From Nocardia sp. (GTDB lineage: Bacteria > Actinomycetota > Actinomycetes > Mycobacteriales > Mycobacteriaceae): DNA of 9,936 bases. How positions within the stretch are numbered: the first letter of the stretch is position 1; the number at the start of each line of letters is the position of its first letter. Of this stretch, positions 1 to 7,418 are shown piece by piece. The stretch spans positions 1 to 9,936 of the forward strand of contig JABFXT010000251.1 of NCBI GenBank assembly GCA_013361595.1, given 5' to 3'. The position numbers and the translations under genes are program-made. The notes beneath the pieces are model-generated. The model did no database searches and had not been told where the DNA came from. It saw only the letters and a program-made list of their open reading frames with translations.

Positions 1-71
1 CACACCGGTCCGCAACCGGACGTCAACCTTTCCGAGATACTGTTTTCGCAGGTGAGAGGCCATAACGCGAG

Positions 72-77
72 TACCGT
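72..77 (+). promoter_or_regulatory. possible -10 element of a leaderless transcript
   Basis: TACCGT fits the actinobacterial -10 pattern TANNNT and ends six bases before the ATG at 84. Transcription would then start at or very near the start codon, giving a leaderless mRNA, which is common in this group. The only purine-rich stretch before the ATG (GAGG, 79-82) is one base away, too close for a normal ribosome binding site. No clear -35 was identified. A second TANNNT match, TACTGT at 38-43, would instead give a leader of about 35 bases. Confidence 0.25.
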
Positions 78-83
78 CGAGGT

Positions 84-305
84 ATGGGCGGCAACACTGA
101 GGGTGATCGCTCACTCGCGACCCGGCTGACCATCGGGATCGTCATCGGGCTGGCGATCGGGATACCGCTCGGCCTGGTCGTCCTGAGCAACCTGGGACTC
201 GGGGTCGGGCTGGGTATCGGCTTCGGGCTCGCCTTCGGGCTCGCGATGGCACCGTCGGACGACGACAGATCCGACGGCCACCGCAAACCTCCGACCGACG
301 ACTGA
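84..305 (+). CDS. small glycine-rich membrane protein
   Basis: This 73-residue protein has a short polar N-terminus (about residues 1-13), a long hydrophobic stretch (about 14-55) rich in Gly, Leu and Ile with GxxxG-type spacing (for example LGVGLGIGFGLAFG), and a charged tail (DDDRSDGHRKPPTDD). The hydrophobic part is long enough for two membrane helices with a short turn near SNLG. The Gly pattern suggests tight helix packing or oligomerisation, as in glycine-zipper proteins. Codon third positions are GC-rich as in the neighbours, which supports a real gene. An in-frame TAA at 63-65 leaves ATG 84 as the only good start, but it lacks a properly spaced ribosome binding site. I do not recognise a family, and no function can be given beyond membrane location. 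Confidence 0.6.
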   Translation: MGGNTEGDRSLATRLTIGIVIGLAIGIPLGLVVLSNLGLGVGLGIGFGLAFGLAMAPSDDDRSDGHRKPPTDD

Positions 306-399
306 AGTACGCTCGGCGCCTGCGGTCGACGCGCGCCGAAAATCCCCGCTCCCTAGCGCATTCGACGCGCGAAACACAAGTTGTGGTAGCACTCGGTGA

Positions 400-1437
<1,038 letters not shown>

Positions 1438-1526
1438 CGCGGACGGTCGCCGTGGTTCGCGGGGTGGCGGCCACGAATCGGGCGGCGCCGCGGCCGAATA
1501 GGCCGGACGGACCGGTTCGACAGCGG

Positions 1527-2506
1527 TCAACGACGCTCGGGACAGCTCGCCGCGTTCCGATGGTGCGCGGCTGCCGCCGCCGCGATCGCGATGATCCCGG
1601 CGCGCAATTCCGCCGGGGCCAGGACATCGATGTCGGCGCCGAAGCCCACCAGCATGGCCGCGGCCGCTTCCACACTCCGCACCCGCAGCCGGTGCACATC
1701 CGGTGCACCGGCGACGGGTTCGGGGTCGCCGAGAGCAGTCACCGCCAGCGAACGCAGCACCAGCGGCAGCCGCGGCCGATGGACGCGTAACACGATCTCG
1801 GTGGCGGGCACCCCGCGGAAATCGTCGCGCATCCGCCGCCACACCTGTTGCAGATCCAGATCGGGCGGCCGGCGGCTCGGCCGACCCAGGCGGTGCACCG
1901 CGCCGATCCGGGAAACCCGGTAGCTGCGCGGCCGGCCGCGGTGGGCGGCCAGGAGGTACCAGGTGGTCCCGACCTGGAGCAGCCCCCACGGATCGACGGT
2001 GCGGTCGCCCGGTTTCTCCGCCTGCTTCGACTGGTAGCGGATCCGGATCCGCTCGTCGTCCAGGACCGCGGCCTGCACATCGGCCAGCGCGTCCGGTGCC
2101 GCCGGTTCGCGGTGCCACGCGCCGCCGTCGAGCACTATCCGGTTCTGTACATGGGTGACCAGCCGGTGCTGCTCGTCGGGCAGCGCGGTGGACAGTTTGT
2201 GCAGCGCACTGCAGAACGGGTCGCCCAGTCCGAGCGCGTCCGCGGTGCCCCGGCCCCCGCTACGAAGAGCGCGCGGGCCTCTTCGGCGGTGAGTTGCTCG
2301 GCATCCGGCTCGAAACCCGGTACGAGAGCGAATCCGCCGCCACGACCGCGTTCGGCGTACACCGGGATACCGGCGGCGGAGAGCGCCTCCATATCGCGCA
2401 GCACCGTCCGTTTGGTGACTTCGAGACGCCGGGCCAGGTCGGCGGCACTCATTCGCCCGTACCGGCGCAGCAGTTGGACGATAAGGAGTAACCGGTCCGC
2501 GCGCAT
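1527..2506 (-). pseudogene. HTH-WYL (YafY-type) transcriptional regulator, frameshifted
   Basis: The N-terminal part, read from ATG 2506, is a winged HTH of the HTH_11 type: MRADRLLLIVQLLRRYGRMS, then AADLARRLEVTKRTVLRDME and GRGGGFALVPGF. After LFVAGAG the reading continues only in another frame (TADALGLGDPFCSALHKLS...), which holds the WYL effector-binding domain including a literal W-Y-L (GTTWYLLAAHRG) and a conserved C-terminal region ending at 1527. The span is 980 bases, one short of 981, and 326 residues would fit the family. One missing base in the run GGGGGCCGGGG of the coding strand (plus-strand 2248-2258) explains it. As read, translation stops at 2135 after 123 residues without the WYL domain. 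It faces the DinB-like gene across an inverted repeat, so it most likely controls itself and that gene. A homopolymer sequencing error is as likely as true inactivation. Confidence 0.85.
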
Positions 2507-2525
2507 TACTCCAGATTCGCACGAA

Positions 2526-2548
2526 AAGGTGACACCAGATGTCACCTT
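2526..2548. promoter_or_regulatory. inverted-repeat operator between WYL regulator and DinB-like gene
   Basis: AAGGTGACA (2526-2534) and TGTCACCTT (2540-2548) are perfect 9-base inverted arms with a 5-base spacer. The site lies 20 bases from the regulator start and 20 bases from the DinB-like start, in a divergent gap of only 62 bases. Size and symmetry suit a dimeric HTH protein, and the neighbouring WYL regulator is the obvious candidate. Assignment of the binder is inference. Confidence 0.7.
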
Positions 2549-2568
2549 GTGCGGTGGAGACTGCTTCC

Positions 2569-3156
2569 ATGACACAGATTCCGGACTTCCGCTCAGATCT
2601 CGCCGCCGCCCAGGAATGGGTGGCCGGTCTCATGGCCGCGGTCCGCCCCGATCAGTGGAGCTCACCCACCCCCTGCACGGAATTCGACGTCCGCGCCCTT
2701 CTCGAACACCTCTCCTGTCATCCGGCAAAACTGGTGGCGACCGCCACCGGCGCGGATCCCCGCCGCCTCCCCTCCCGGGCGGAAATCGACAACGATCAGC
2801 CCGGCGAGGACTACCTGAAACGGGCCGGCGCCGCACTCGGCCACTGGTCCGACGACGCGTTGCTGACCCGCACTGTCACCGCGCCCTGGGGTGAAGCCCC
2901 CGGCGGGCTCGCGATCGGCGGATACCTGATGGAGACCGTCGCGCACGGCTGGGACCTGGCCGTGGCCACCGGACAACCCGCCGAAGCCGACCCGGTACTG
3001 GTGGCCAAGGCGCAGGCCATCGCCGACCGGGCCTTGACCGACGACTTCCGCGGCCCCGAGTCGCCGTTCGGGGTCCGCGTCGAGCCGCGCCCGGACGCCG
3101 GACCGACCGAGCGACTGGCCGCATTCCTCGGGCGCAGGTGGAACGAGGGACGCTGA
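2569..3156 (+). CDS. TIGR03086-family DinB-like metal-binding protein
   Basis: The 195-residue protein belongs to the DinB/mycothiol-dependent maleylpyruvate isomerase N-terminal superfamily of four-helix metal proteins. Hallmarks are W30-SSPTPCTEFDVRALLEH, giving metal ligand H47, and ETVAHGWDLAVATGQP, giving E122 and H126. This His...Glu-x3-His triad is the one seen in the family. Members often use mycothiol or another thiol in actinobacteria, but the reaction of TIGR03086 proteins is generally unknown. ATG 2569 is chosen because GGAGA at 2556-2560 sits 8 bases upstream. The earlier ATG at 2539 lies inside the operator repeat and adds a non-conserved leader. The gene is divergent from the WYL regulator, a pairing often seen for this family, and is followed by a strong hairpin, so it is probably a single-gene unit repressed or induced through that regulator. 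Confidence 0.88.
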   Translation: MTQIPDFRSDLAAAQEWVAGLMAAVRPDQWSSPTPCTEFDVRALLEHLSCHPAKLVATATGADPRRLPSRAEIDNDQPGEDYLKRAGAALGHWSDDALLTRTVTAPWGEAPGGLAIGGYLMETVAHGWDLAVATGQPAEADPVLVAKAQAIADRALTDDFRGPESPFGVRVEPRPDAGPTERLAAFLGRRWNEGR

Positions 3157-3163
3157 CCCGCGC

Positions 3164-3201
3164 GATCCGCCGCACCGGATATCGGGCCGGTGCGGCGGAT
3201 C
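3164..3201 (+). terminator. perfect 15-bp hairpin after the DinB-like gene
   Basis: GATCCGCCGCACCGG (3164-3178) pairs without mismatch with CCGGTGCGGCGGATC (3187-3201) around an 8-base loop. It starts 8 bases after the stop codon at 3154-3156. There is no following T-run, which is typical of the U-less terminators of actinobacteria. The position argues that the next gene has its own promoter in the roughly 30 bases that remain, or within its annotated 5' end. Confidence 0.75.
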
Positions 3202-3232
3202 CACCCCTACGCCCGTCCAGGGCGCCGAACGC

Positions 3233-3988
3233 ATGCGGCGCGTCTACCGGCGACCGGAGCCGGATCACTGCGCCGGCGCCCGGCCGGTGGAAGACTACGA
3301 CCTCGTGGCCGAGGACAGCGTTCGAAATCAACCGCACGACTGGCATATCGAGGAACGCGAATACCTCCGCCACGAGGATCGCCGAGGTCGCCGATTCGCC
3401 TACCCCGAGCTCGATCCGCGACGCACCGCCCTGGTGGTCGTCGATATGGTGCCCTTCCACGTCACCGGCAACCCTTACTGCCGCGGCATCGTCCCGAATA
3501 TCGACCGCATCGCCCGCGCACTGCGCACAGCGGGCGGCATCGTCACCTGGGTCGTGCCCGAAGCGGGCGCGCCGCTACCACACGCGATCGAGTTCTTCGG
3601 CCCCCACGTCGCCGAAAGCTACAGTCGTTCGGGCGGTTTCGGCCCGCCGGACACCCGGCTCTGGCCGGACCTGGTGGCCGATGACCTCGACCTGTTCGTC
3701 GAGAAGTCCGCGATCAGTGCCTTCTGCCCGGGCCGCTGCCCGCTGCCCCGTCTTCTCGAACAGCGCGGGATCGACACGGTCCTGATCACCGGCACCGTCA
3801 CCGATGTCTGCTGTGAATCCTCGGCACGCGATGCGAGCACCCTCGGCTTCCGGGTGATCATGGTCGCCGACGGGAACGCCACCCGCCGCGACCGCGACCA
3901 CAATGCCACCCTGCACACCATCTATCGCTCGTTCGGCGACGTACGCCCGACCTCCGAGGTACTCGCCATGATCGAGGGCGCCGGGTAG
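3233..3988 (+). CDS. isochorismatase-family cysteine hydrolase
   Basis: The protein (251 residues from ATG 3233) has the isochorismatase/nicotinamidase fold signature. The catalytic triad is D71 (ALVVVDM), K158 (FVEKSAISAF) and C193 in GTVTDVCCESSARDA, preceded by the conserved cis-peptide region (GTVT). The family hydrolyses amides, ureido groups or the vinyl ether of isochorismate through the cysteine; the substrate here is unknown. About 60 residues precede the core, including a charged stretch (HIEEREYLRHEDRRGRR), longer than in minimal members. The start is uncertain: ATG 3233 has only a weak ribosome binding site, and the in-frame GTG at 3287 (VEDYDLVAEDS) would remove an unconvincing Arg-rich N-terminus. 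It is followed by a 209-base gap and a + strand SDR gene; whether they share a pathway is not shown. Confidence 0.9.
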   Translation: MRRVYRRPEPDHCAGARPVEDYDLVAEDSVRNQPHDWHIEEREYLRHEDRRGRRFAYPELDPRRTALVVVDMVPFHVTGNPYCRGIVPNIDRIARALRTAGGIVTWVVPEAGAPLPHAIEFFGPHVAESYSRSGGFGPPDTRLWPDLVADDLDLFVEKSAISAFCPGRCPLPRLLEQRGIDTVLITGTVTDVCCESSARDASTLGFRVIMVADGNATRRDRDHNATLHTIYRSFGDVRPTSEVLAMIEGAG

Positions 3989-4197
3989 CACGGCGCGGAA
4001 AACGGAGTCCGGGGCAGCGATACCGAGCGGATACGGAACAACCACCTTCCCCCACCGCTCGACCGCGAAACAGCATCGGAAAACCGGCGGATCCACGCCC
4101 CGCGGACGGCCGACACGAGGAAGGCACCGGCCCCGGTCGCCCATACCGGATACCGGCAATGTGAGGATGGGAACCTCGGGCCGACGAGGGAGGAACA

Positions 4198-5019
4198 ATG
4201 GGGAAGCTGGACGGAAAGGTCGCGGTCGTCACCGGCGGCGCGCGTGGACAGGGCAGATCACATGCGGTGACGCTGGCCCGCGCCGGCGCCGATATCGTGC
4301 TCTGCGATATCGGCGCGTCGATCGCGAGCGTGCCCTACGCACTGGGATCGCGCGACGATCTCGCCGAAACAGCGAACCTGGTCGGCGAAACCGGCCGCCG
4401 GTGCCTCGCGATCACAGCCGACGTCCGCGATCAGCGACAGCTGGACGCTGTCGCCGAACAGGCGATCGACGAGTTCGGACATATCGATATCCTGCTGGCG
4501 AACGCGGGTATCGCCTCCAACGCGTTCATCGCCGAGATGCCCGAACAGACCTGGCGGGACATGATCGACGTGAACCTCACCGGCGTCTACCACAGTTTCC
4601 GCGCGGTGGTCCCACATATGCTCGAGCGCGGCCACGGGCGGATCGTCGCCACCTCCTCCATCATCGCCCGAATGGGCTCCCGCAAATCCGGGCACTACGC
4701 CGCCGCGAAATGGGGGGTGGTCGGCCTGGTGAAATCGCTCGCGGAAGAGGTCGGCGGACAAGGGATCACCGTGAACGCGGTCCTGCCCTCCGGCGTACAG
4801 ACCGATATGATCATGAACCCGGCCATCTACCGGGAACTCATGCCCGATGTGGAGAACCCGACGCGCGAAGCGGCGCTGGCGATGTTCGAGGCGGGGGGCG
4901 GGCTGATCCAGCCGGAGGAGGTCTCGGAGCTGATCCTGCTCCTGGTCTCCGACTCCGGCGGCCGCTACAACGGCGAAGCGATCACCATCTCCAACGGCCT
5001 CAGCACCAGCACGATCTGA
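4198..5019 (+). CDS. mycofactocin-coupled short-chain dehydrogenase/reductase
   Basis: This 273-residue classical SDR has a Rossmann cofactor site TGGARGQG (12-19), an acidic D37 after beta-2 that favours NAD over NADP, NAG at 102-104, N126, and the catalytic S154, Y167 and K171 (HYAAAK). The GARGQGRSHA start, the inserted loop after CDI (residues 38-55, SVPYALGS) and the late motif NPAIYRELMPDVENPTRE are typical of the mycofactocin-associated SDR subgroup. In that group the bound nicotinamide is not exchanged and electrons pass to mycofactocin. The substrate is probably an alcohol or ketone; it cannot be specified. ATG 4198 has a strong GGGAGG (4188-4193) with 4 bases spacing. The gene runs convergent to the DUF397/XRE operon, with a hairpin just after it. 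No mycofactocin biosynthesis genes are in the window. Confidence 0.93.
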   Translation: MGKLDGKVAVVTGGARGQGRSHAVTLARAGADIVLCDIGASIASVPYALGSRDDLAETANLVGETGRRCLAITADVRDQRQLDAVAEQAIDEFGHIDILLANAGIASNAFIAEMPEQTWRDMIDVNLTGVYHSFRAVVPHMLERGHGRIVATSSIIARMGSRKSGHYAAAKWGVVGLVKSLAEEVGGQGITVNAVLPSGVQTDMIMNPAIYRELMPDVENPTREAALAMFEAGGGLIQPEEVSELILLLVSDSGGRYNGEAITISNGLSTSTI

Positions 5020-5033
5020 GCAGCACTGCCGGG

Positions 5034-5068
5034 GCAGAGCGTGTCCACCCCGGCCGAGCGCGCTCTGC
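5034..5068. terminator. hairpin between convergent SDR and DUF397 genes
   Basis: GCAGAGCG (5034-5041) and CGCTCTGC (5061-5068) are perfect 8-base arms around a 19-base loop that can itself form a small CGGCCG pairing. It begins 14 bases past the SDR stop and about 50 bases past the end of the DUF397 gene on the other strand, so it could end transcription in both directions. No T-run follows. Confidence 0.45.
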
Positions 5069-5118
5069 AGGTGATTTCGCGCCTCGCGGTCGAAACCCAT
5101 CGATGGAATGTCCGACGT

Positions 5119-5313
5119 TCAGTATTTTCCGTCGCGAATGGCAGCGGTAAAAGCGATCCAGTCTTCCGAGGTGAACAACAACGCGGGGCCGACCGGATTC
5201 TTGGAGTCGCGGACGCCCACTCGTCCACCACCGAACCACGCGACTTCGACGCATTCGTCGTTGCCACTGGTCGAGGACTTGAACCACTGCACATCTGATG
5301 ATCTGGTGCTCAC
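5119..5313 (-). CDS. DUF397 domain protein, partner of the XRE regulator
   Basis: The 64-residue protein is a complete DUF397 domain: WFKSSTSGNDECVEVA, then GVRDSKNPVGPALLF, then W52-IAF. The start is GTG at 5313-5311, whose GTGA overlaps the TGA of the upstream XRE gene. An AAGGAG on the coding strand (plus-strand 5323-5328) lies about 9 bases ahead, inside the XRE gene, so the two are translationally coupled. DUF397 proteins are small actinobacterial proteins nearly always found beside XRE/DUF5753 regulators; in Streptomyces coelicolor the Scr1/Scr2 pair of this kind affects antibiotic production, and other pairs have been discussed as toxin-antitoxin-like. The biochemical role is not established. 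Its one cysteine (C21) is at the conserved position. Confidence 0.93.
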   Translation of the reverse strand: MSTRSSDVQWFKSSTSGNDECVEVAWFGGGRVGVRDSKNPVGPALLFTSEDWIAFTAAIRDGKY

Positions 5314-6185
5314 TGTTCGTATCTCCTTGCTATCTTCCTGATCCGGTCTCGGGAAGCAGTTTCGTCCAAGGCCGCGCCTCGAAGTACGTCATAGAGCGAA
5401 CGGTAGCGCCGCACATCCTCGGGATCATCGAATGTGATCGAACCGAGCGCGGCTTCGGCGTACACCGACGTCGGCTCCCGGTCGGGGAATGTGAGAACGA
5501 TGAACGGCGTGACGACACCGCCGGTCGGAACCCCGGCCGAGAACGGCAGCAACCGAATTCCGATATTCTCGCGAGTGCTCGCGTCGGCGATGTGGCGGCA
5601 TTGAGCAGCCATGATCCGGGTCGAGCCGACCACCGCGTGCAGGACGCTCTCGTGGATCACGAATTCGACTTCGGCCTTCCGGTGCTTCTGCGTCAGCCGC
5701 GCACAACGCCGCATCCGTAGTTCCACCCTCTCCGCCACTGTCTCGGGTGCGGCATCCGGGGAGTACGCGGTGAAGATCCGGTTCGCGTACTGGGCTGTTT
5801 GCAGTAGTCCGGGAACGACCAACGGTTGGAAGACCTCGATCCTCGAGGCATAGGATTCGAGCTCCAGATAGGTCGCGAAGCCACCGCCGAGCAGGTGACG
5901 ATAACTCTGCCACCAGACCGTTGTATTGGCCTGTTCAGCAACTGCTTTCAAATATCCGGCGCGTTCCTCCGGCAACCCGTAATACCGGCAGAGGTATTCG
6001 ACCTCGCGCGCCTTGATGCGCTCGTACTGGCCCAGTTCGATACGGCTCAGCGTCGCCCGGCTGAACTCGGTATCCCGCGCGACTCGGTCCAGCGTGGCCC
6101 CACAGGCATGGCGAGCATCACGAAGCGCTCGTCCCAGTTGCCTACGCGGCAATGTGGTGCCGCTGAGATCAGCCTTACTCGGCAT
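5310..6185 (-). CDS. XRE-family regulator with DUF5753 domain
   Basis: This 291-residue cytoplasmic DNA-binding protein has an XRE-type helix-turn-helix at about residues 17-72 (LGRALRDARHACGATLDRVA, recognition region EFSRATLSRIELGQYER). A DUF5753 domain follows at about 105-280, marked by QPLVVPGLLQTAQYANRIF (120-138) and a late IRLLPFSAGVPTGG. This architecture is specific to actinobacteria and often tied to development or secondary metabolism. ATG 6185 is chosen because GGGGAGG lies 4 bases upstream on the coding strand; the open frame extends further upstream but has no domain or good ribosome binding site. The stop overlaps the DUF397 start by 4 bases (GTGA), making an operon. It is divergent from two unknown genes, and the gap holds a TTCTCG-GTT-CGAGAA inverted repeat that could be its operator. 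Confidence 0.94.
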   Translation of the reverse strand: MPSKADLSGTTLPRRQLGRALRDARHACGATLDRVARDTEFSRATLSRIELGQYERIKAREVEYLCRYYGLPEERAGYLKAVAEQANTTVWWQSYRHLLGGGFATYLELESYASRIEVFQPLVVPGLLQTAQYANRIFTAYSPDAAPETVAERVELRMRRCARLTQKHRKAEVEFVIHESVLHAVVGSTRIMAAQCRHIADASTRENIGIRLLPFSAGVPTGGVVTPFIVLTFPDREPTSVYAEAALGSITFDDPEDVRRYRSLYDVLRGAALDETASRDRIRKIARRYEQ

Positions 6186-6461
6186 CGTTCCTCCCCTGAT
6201 TCTCGACAATTCGCTCGGCGTTTCTCGGTTCGAGAACCATCGTGGGCCCGCCCTGAGAAACGTACTGGGCCGATGCACGGATCCTGTGAAGCTCTCTCGT
6301 CGAAACACTCCGAGTCTCTGACCTGCAGCAACATACTCATATGCACGAGAATCGCGAAAGCCGGTGGCGCAAAAGCGAATCACATCGCCCAGCAGATGCA
6401 GCGCCGCTCAACCACACTCGCCGCGAACCGATCTCACACTTGTTCGCGGGAGGTACCCGTC
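6186..6461. other. divergent intergenic region with TTCTCG/CGAGAA motifs
   Basis: This is the control region between the XRE operon (-) and the unknown gene pair (+). It holds TTCTCG at 6200-6205 and a 6-base inverted repeat TTCTCG-GTT-CGAGAA at 6222-6236. A further CGAGAA lies at 6346-6351. One or more could be sites for the XRE regulator. The base composition is less GC-rich than in the flanking genes, as expected of a promoter region. I could not fix -10/-35 elements. The open frame starting at ATG 6341 runs through the last part but has no ribosome binding site. Confidence 0.4.
6448..6453 (+). promoter_or_regulatory. strong Shine-Dalgarno ahead of ATG 6462
   Basis: GGGAGG sits 8 bases before ATG 6462, an ideal arrangement. 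Yet that ATG is in a different frame from the downstream conserved-looking protein (frame of 6506-6778). This suggests that the gene really starts here and that its frame is shifted somewhere between 6462 and 6506, or that a short upstream peptide is made. Confidence 0.45.
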
Positions 6462-6505
6462 ATGAAGGCCCCGATTCGGGAACTCGTCCCGACGCAACCG
6501 GAGGC

Positions 6506-6778
6506 ATGCTCCGTGACCAGATGCCGCATACCACCTCACTCGCCCGGTACACAGAGACGAACGGCTGGCTTGCGGTGTGGCGGCCCGACCGAGGCTGCAT
6601 CCGAATCCTGGCAGTGCACAGTCCGTCCGATGCGCAGCCGGTGTCGGTGGCAGCATCCCGCGCAGGCTCTCCCGATCTGGCGGAGATGCGTGAGCGGCTT
6701 CCCGAACTCGCCCGATTGTGGGATGCGGTACGACACGAGTTCTGGGCGAGCGCCTTCCTCGAAGGCCGAGCCGGATGA
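6506..6778 (+). CDS. hypothetical protein, start uncertain or 5' frameshifted
   Basis: I do not recognise this protein. The well-supported part is about 85-90 residues: MPHTTSLARYTETNGWLAVW, then RPDRGCIRILAVHSP, an Ala/Ser-rich middle and a C-terminal helix (LPELARLWDAVRHEFWASAF). It looks soluble, with a predicted mixed sheet then helix order and no signal peptide or membrane segment. The start is unclear. ATG 6506 has GGAGG only one base before it; ATG 6521 has it 16 bases before; ATG 6341 has none. The best ribosome binding site precedes ATG 6462 in another frame, whose first 14 codons (MKAPIRELVPTQPE) have coding-like GC at third positions, so a one-base loss near 6500 is plausible. The stop TGA overlaps the next ATG (ATGA at 6775-6778), so the two genes are coupled. 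Confidence 0.55.
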   Translation: MLRDQMPHTTSLARYTETNGWLAVWRPDRGCIRILAVHSPSDAQPVSVAASRAGSPDLAEMRERLPELARLWDAVRHEFWASAFLEGRAG

Positions 6779-7368
6779 GCGCTATCGCGTACCCGGACGA
6801 CGAATCGGTCGCGGAGATCACGGCACGCTATCTGCTCGCCGTGCCCGCGTGGCTGCTGCCTCTGCTATACGGATTTCGGTTCGACGGCACAGTCGTTCAC
6901 ACCGAGTGCGTCGGTGTCGTTCTGGACCGCGACCGTGCGGCCGGTGAACCGAATCCGCTGCATGTTCAGGCAGCACATCTGCGAAGCCTGTTGGGCCCGG
7001 GGATGTTCGGATTCGGTTTCACATTCCCGGTCTTCGCGGATCAACTGGATTCGCGCGCCCGCAACCGGCACATCCCGGAGCCGGTGCGTATCGCGGCCGA
7101 ACGCCTTCCCACAGTCGATGACCTCATCGTGGCGGCCACCATCGATGCCACCGGACGCCAGTGGTGGGCAGTGGTTCCCCGCCACATGCCCGAACTGGCA
7201 CCGATACTCCTGCGCGTTCCGGCGGTCGCTCCGGCGGACTGGCGGCTACCCGGATCCCTGGAGGCTTCCCTCTGGACCGCCGCCCTCGCGCTGGACGACG
7301 CGAACCATGCCGATCTCCTGCGGCTACGGAGTACGAGTCCGCAACCCGATAGTGGCTCGACGATATGA
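6775..7368 (+). CDS. hypothetical protein, second gene of an unknown two-gene operon
   Basis: This 197-residue protein is not recognised. ATG 6775 overlaps the previous stop (ATGA), which fixes the start better than the upstream ATG at 6718. Visible features are an N-terminal helical part with the hydrophobic stretch YLLAVPAWLLPLLYGF (about residues 20-35, possibly amphipathic rather than a true membrane span), a Gly/Phe segment LLGPGMFGFGFTFPVF around residue 80, the segment GRQWWAVVPRHMPELA near residue 140, and an acidic/Leu-rich C-terminal helix before a low-complexity tail (STSPQPDSGSTI). There is no Cys-based or nucleotide-binding motif. It is divergent from the XRE/DUF397 operon and convergent with espG, so it may be a target of the XRE regulator. 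No function is offered. Confidence 0.75.
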   Translation: MSAIAYPDDESVAEITARYLLAVPAWLLPLLYGFRFDGTVVHTECVGVVLDRDRAAGEPNPLHVQAAHLRSLLGPGMFGFGFTFPVFADQLDSRARNRHIPEPVRIAAERLPTVDDLIVAATIDATGRQWWAVVPRHMPELAPILLRVPAVAPADWRLPGSLEASLWTAALALDDANHADLLRLRSTSPQPDSGSTI

Positions 7369-7418
7369 AGCCGACGTACCACCACCACTCCGGCGTTGTA
7401 CATGTCCGGGGGAACCGG

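Noticed and set aside
5..21. Terminator of a gene left of the window
   Set aside because: GTCCG-CAAC-CGGAC (8-21) is only a 5-bp stem and no upstream gene is visible, so it cannot be supported.
375..385. NrdR box upstream of nrdF
   Set aside because: An NrdR box has a 16-base layout with an AT-rich centre. The palindrome here is 11 bases with a single central G, so the spacing does not fit.
1438..1526. Terminator between convergent nrdF and WYL genes
   Set aside because: Only 5-bp stems such as CGGCC-GAATA-GGCCG (1491-1505) and CGTGG/CCACG (1451-1475) are present, which are expected by chance at this GC content.
5826..6947. 373-residue + strand open frame covering the XRE gene start and the unknown pair
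   Set aside because: It crosses a promoter region and is antisense to the XRE gene; its Arg/Ser-rich sequence has no domain. Only the short piece from ATG 6462 may be real.
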